DNA from: Prevotellaceae bacterium
GTDB taxonomy: Bacteria; Bacteroidota; Bacteroidia; Bacteroidales; UBA932
Length of the DNA: 32,588 nucleotides
Direction: 5' to 3'
Assembly: GCA_031287815.1 (NCBI GenBank)
Contig: JAITSM010000216.1
Span: 1 to 32,588 of the forward strand
Positions within the stretch are counted from its first letter, which is position 1, and the number at the start of each line of letters is the position of its first letter. The notes beneath the pieces are model-generated. The model was not told the origin of the DNA. It did no database searches and saw only the letters and a program-made list of their open reading frames with translations. Made by a program: the position numbers and the translations under genes. Below are positions 30,354-32,588 of the stretch, piece after piece.

Positions 30354-31667
30354 ATGTACGCAAAAAAACGCATAGTCAGAATTTTTGACTCTATCATTAT
30401 CACGATGGCCGCCGCCCTGCTGCTGACAGCCATCTTTGCCGGCTGCAACGACGCCATTAAAAACACCGTTACTTACCCCGTCAACGAGCCGGTGTATATG
30501 CCTTTTTCCGAGTTCCGCACCCCGCCGCCGGTGAAAACGGCGCAGGAAATAGTGAACCCGGGGAAAATCTGCCTGTATGGCGATTATATTTTCATCAATG
30601 AAATCGCCAAAGGGTTTCACATTATCGACAACTCCAACCCTGCGTCGCCGCATGCGGTAGGGTTTATCGATTTGCCGGGCAATATTGATTTGGCCATAAA
30701 CAATAACCTGCTCTTTGCCGACAGTTACATTGATTTGGTCTGGTTTAATATCGACCTGCCGGCGCAGCCCCAGGCTTCCGGGCGCCTGGAGGACGTTTTC
30801 CCGAATGTGCTTCCGCCTATCGACAACGAATATCCGATGAAAGGAATTGATAACACCAAAGGCGTTGTGGTCGGCTGGGAAGTCAAAACCATTACCGAAG
30901 AAGAAGAGCGCAGCCGCTATATTCCTTACCCGGTATGGTATGCCGAATACGCATATTTAAATTATGCCGATTCCTGGGGGGGCGCGGCGCGTTCGTCGGG
31001 CGCTACCGCCCTGACCGGCTCTACGGCGCGTTTTGCCGCTTATGGCGACTACCTGTATGTGGTGACCAGCTCCCAGCTGAAAGTGTTTGCCGTTTCCGGC
31101 AATACCGTAGCGAAAGGCCTTGAACAATACCTTAGCTGGAACACCGAAACCGTTTTTGCCTATGATCAGAAACTTTTTCTGGGAACGACCACCGGCCTGC
31201 TGATTTATGACATCGCCAACCCCGCCGCGCCGGCGCGCCTGTCGTCGGTAAGCCATGTGCTGGGCTGCGACCCGGTGGTGGTGCAGGGGAACTATGCCTA
31301 TGTGACCATCCGCGGCGGGAATGCCTGCGGGCAAAACCTTAACCTGCTCGACATAGTGGATATTTCCAACCCCGCCCAGCCTTTCCTGAAAACCTCGTTC
31401 AACATGCAAAGCCCCTACGGGCTGGGCATCGACGGGCAGGCGCTCTTTATCTGCGATAACGGATTGAAGGTATTCGACGCTTCCGACCCCCTGAAAATCG
31501 GGGAAAGGCGGCTGGCGCATTTTTCCGGCATCAGCGGGGTGGATGTGATTCCCTACAATAATACCTTAATACTGATCGGCGGCGACGGCCTCTACCAATA
31601 CGATTATTCCGACCTCCGGGATATAAAACCCGTTAGCGTACTCAAAGTATCAACCGACAAAAAATAA
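30354..31667 (+). CDS. LVIVD-repeat surface lipoprotein
   Basis: 437 residues. Long signal sequence ending in lipobox IFAGC (Cys31). The body is a beta-propeller made of LVIVD-type repeats: YGDYIFINEIAKGFHIIDNS followed by NPASP, YGDYLYVVTSSQLKVFAVS, LFLGTTTGLLIYDIANPAAP, NLLDIVDISNPAQPFL and LFICDNGLKVFDASDPLKIG. This family is exposed on the bacterial surface or in the periplasm; ligands are generally unknown. It is co-transcribed with the barrel gene 6 bases downstream. The 30-bp element upstream ties it to the sigma/anti-sigma pair. Confidence 0.9.
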   Translation: MYAKKRIVRIFDSIIITMAAALLLTAIFAGCNDAIKNTVTYPVNEPVYMPFSEFRTPPPVKTAQEIVNPGKICLYGDYIFINEIAKGFHIIDNSNPASPHAVGFIDLPGNIDLAINNNLLFADSYIDLVWFNIDLPAQPQASGRLEDVFPNVLPPIDNEYPMKGIDNTKGVVVGWEVKTITEEEERSRYIPYPVWYAEYAYLNYADSWGGAARSSGATALTGSTARFAAYGDYLYVVTSSQLKVFAVSGNTVAKGLEQYLSWNTETVFAYDQKLFLGTTTGLLIYDIANPAAPARLSSVSHVLGCDPVVVQGNYAYVTIRGGNACGQNLNLLDIVDISNPAQPFLKTSFNMQSPYGLGIDGQALFICDNGLKVFDASDPLKIGERRLAHFSGISGVDVIPYNNTLILIGGDGLYQYDYSDLRDIKPVSVLKVSTDKK

Positions 31668-31673
31668 TAACCG

Positions 31674-32282
31674 ATGAAACAGTCTATTTTCTTTTTTATA
31701 TTTTCCCTCCTTGCCGCTTCGCTGGCAGCACAGGGCAACGAAGGAACGCCTGAAAAATCGCCGGCGGGCTACTACAATTTAACGCAACTCTCGTTGATTA
31801 TCGGCGAAACCGACGAACTTTCCCCTGCGCCCAACCTTGTTCCGTCCATAACGACGGTGAACGGCTACCGCTTTAACGAACACTTTGCCATGGGTGCGGG
31901 CGTAGGCATGGCGGCCTACAGGTATGTTACCTTCCCGGTTTTCCTCGACCTGCGGGGATATATTCTCAAGGGGGATTTCACGCCCCTGCTTGCCTTTAAG
32001 GGCGGCTACGCTTTTGCCGACAACGACAAAGAGATTTTCCCCGCCGGCACCTACGCGGAAGCCACCTATAAAAACACCGGCGGCTGGATGCTGCATCCCG
32101 AAATCGGGTTCAGGGCCGCCATCAATGCCTCCTGTAATTTTGTGTTCACCATTGGTTATTACTACCAGGATTTAAAAACCGAAGTAACGGAAAAACCAAC
32201 CTCCTACCGGCGCTATCCAATCATCCACACCACCGACACCCACCTCGACCGCCTGTGCTTTACGATAGGATTCCTGTTTTGA
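31674..32282 (+). CDS. Small outer-membrane beta-barrel protein
   Basis: 202 residues with a signal peptide (KQSIFFFIFSLLAASLAAQ). The rest reads as an eight-strand-type barrel: YYNLTQLSLIIGE, EHFAMGAGVGMAAYRYVTFP, FLDLRGYILKGDFTPLLAFK, GWMLHPEIGFRAAINAS and FVFTIGYYYQDL, ending in RLCFTIGFLF with a terminal Phe. Coupled to the LVIVD lipoprotein gene (6-base gap). Its function is unknown; the context suggests an envelope-stress output of the sigma system. Confidence 0.83.
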   Translation: MKQSIFFFIFSLLAASLAAQGNEGTPEKSPAGYYNLTQLSLIIGETDELSPAPNLVPSITTVNGYRFNEHFAMGAGVGMAAYRYVTFPVFLDLRGYILKGDFTPLLAFKGGYAFADNDKEIFPAGTYAEATYKNTGGWMLHPEIGFRAAINASCNFVFTIGYYYQDLKTEVTEKPTSYRRYPIIHTTDTHLDRLCFTIGFLF

Positions 32283-32283
32283 T

Positions 32284-32394
32284 GAAGTATGAGGTATGAG
32301 GTATGAGGTATGAGGTGGCTGGCGCCTGTTTAATGGAGAATGGAGAGTGGAGAGTGGAGAATGTCTCTTGAGGCGCCAGCCAATTCTCCATTCA
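32284..32394. repeat. Dispersed repeat with separated GGCTGGCGCC / GGCGCCAGCC ends
   Basis: Four GAGGTAT units, then GGCTGGCGCC at 32317-32326, TTTAATGGAGAATGGAGAGT units, and GGCGCCAGCC at 32372-32381. Here the two halves of the palindrome that are fused elsewhere stand about 45 bases apart as inverted ends. Confidence 0.75.
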
Positions 32395-32432
32395 CAAAAA
32401 AAACACCGGCATGTTTCCATGCCGGCGGTTTT
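32395..32432 (+). terminator. Terminator of the LVIVD/barrel operon
   Basis: CCGGCATG (32406-32413), loop TTTC, CATGCCGG (32418-32425), preceded by an A-run and followed by CGGTTTTC. Confidence 0.75.
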
Positions 32433-32467
32433 CATTACTTCCTCTCAGCAGCCCCCCTCGCCTTTAG

Positions 32468-32548
32468 GAGCTATCGTTTATACACAACTTTAGTCAGTAT
32501 CTTTGACGGATGACTACTTTATATTAAGTGGTGTATAAACGCTAGTTC
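32468..32548. mobile_element. MITE-like element, about 81 bp
   Basis: Perfect 11-bp inverted ends CGTTTATACAC (32475-32485) and GTGTATAAACG (32531-32541), extended outward imperfectly by GAGCTAT / CTAGTTC. An inner inverted pair TAGTCA (32491-32496) / TGACTA (32511-32516) gives a nested palindrome. No coding capacity. It interrupts the CCTTTAGGAG repeat at its left edge. Confidence 0.5.
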
Positions 32549-32553
32549 TATTG

Positions 32554-32573
32554 CCGTCGGCTTTAGCCGACGG
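32554..32573. repeat. Perfect hairpin CCGTCGGC-ttta-GCCGACGG
   Basis: 8-bp stem with a 4-base loop next to the MITE-like element, of the same general style as the other intergenic hairpins. No T-run. Confidence 0.6.
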
Positions 32574-32588
32574 TCTAAAGAGGCTTCT

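Noticed and set aside
30354..31667. Large minus-strand ORFs opposite genes (for example 30957-31520)
   Set aside because: Shadows of high-GC codons; they lack start contexts and their products match nothing I know.

Overview
The window looks like a chromosomal segment from a member of the Bacteroidetes, most likely order Bacteroidales. Three things support this. Many genes are preceded by the Bacteroidetes housekeeping promoter TTG-N19/20-TAnnTTTG. There is a complete type IX secretion core operon (porP-gldK-gldL-gldM-gldN). The gene order and families (coaX, an outer-membrane barrel, lptC, a CBS/CorC protein; an ECF sigma factor with a double-membrane anti-sigma-like partner) are typical of that phylum. 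Intergenic DNA is unusually rich in short dispersed repeats and palindromes. I cannot name the species.

Layout. 1-3396 (minus): 5' part of a class II (B12-dependent) ribonucleotide reductase and a shortened SufD. 3430-5272 (plus): repeat, promoter, long structured leader RNA, and a secreted protein with a FISUMP-type C-terminal domain. 5544-10450 (minus): thyA, coaX, outer-membrane barrel, lptC and a CorC-like CBS protein, tightly packed from coaX onward. 10612-12795 (plus): a BlaI-type repressor and an M56/BlaR1-TonB fusion behind a perfect 38-bp palindrome. 12796-13497: a gene relic, a G-rich minisatellite and hairpin repeats. 13498-14886 (minus): a second secreted protein sharing the N-terminal domain of the first but with a Cys-rich C-terminus, behind a second copy of the structured leader and bracketed by long inverted repeats. 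15103-16284: TlpA-like thioredoxin. 16556-22357: type IX secretion operon. 22428-23786: tRNA-Ala and hflX. 23825-24604 (minus): a DUF2752 protein and a zinc-ribbon/CD225 protein. 24741-25017: a 21-bp tandem array and a palindromic repeat. Then an alpha/beta hydrolase (minus), a small lipoprotein (plus), mdh (minus) and ybeY (plus). 28049-32282 (plus): an ECF sigma factor, a dual-membrane anti-sigma-like protein, a LVIVD lipoprotein and a small outer-membrane barrel; a 30-bp element is repeated upstream of the first and third genes. The right end holds repeats, a terminator and a MITE-like element.

The most interesting signal is the pair of leaders at 3646-3925 (+) and 14558-14886 (-). They share promoter spacing and invariant internal loops. 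Three consecutive helices have different sequences but remain complementary. In both copies the apical loop can pair with a downstream strand (pseudoknot), and a second hairpin follows. Each leader precedes a paralogous secreted protein whose N-terminal domain is conserved while the C-terminal domain is different. I recognise no named RNA family here. This looks like an undescribed cis-regulatory or recombination-associated RNA that travels with a modular family of secreted proteins.

Gaps longer than about 300 bases are covered by repeat, RNA and promoter entries. In 16285-16488 I see only AT-rich sequence with two poly-T runs, and in 5273-5543 no convincing gene.
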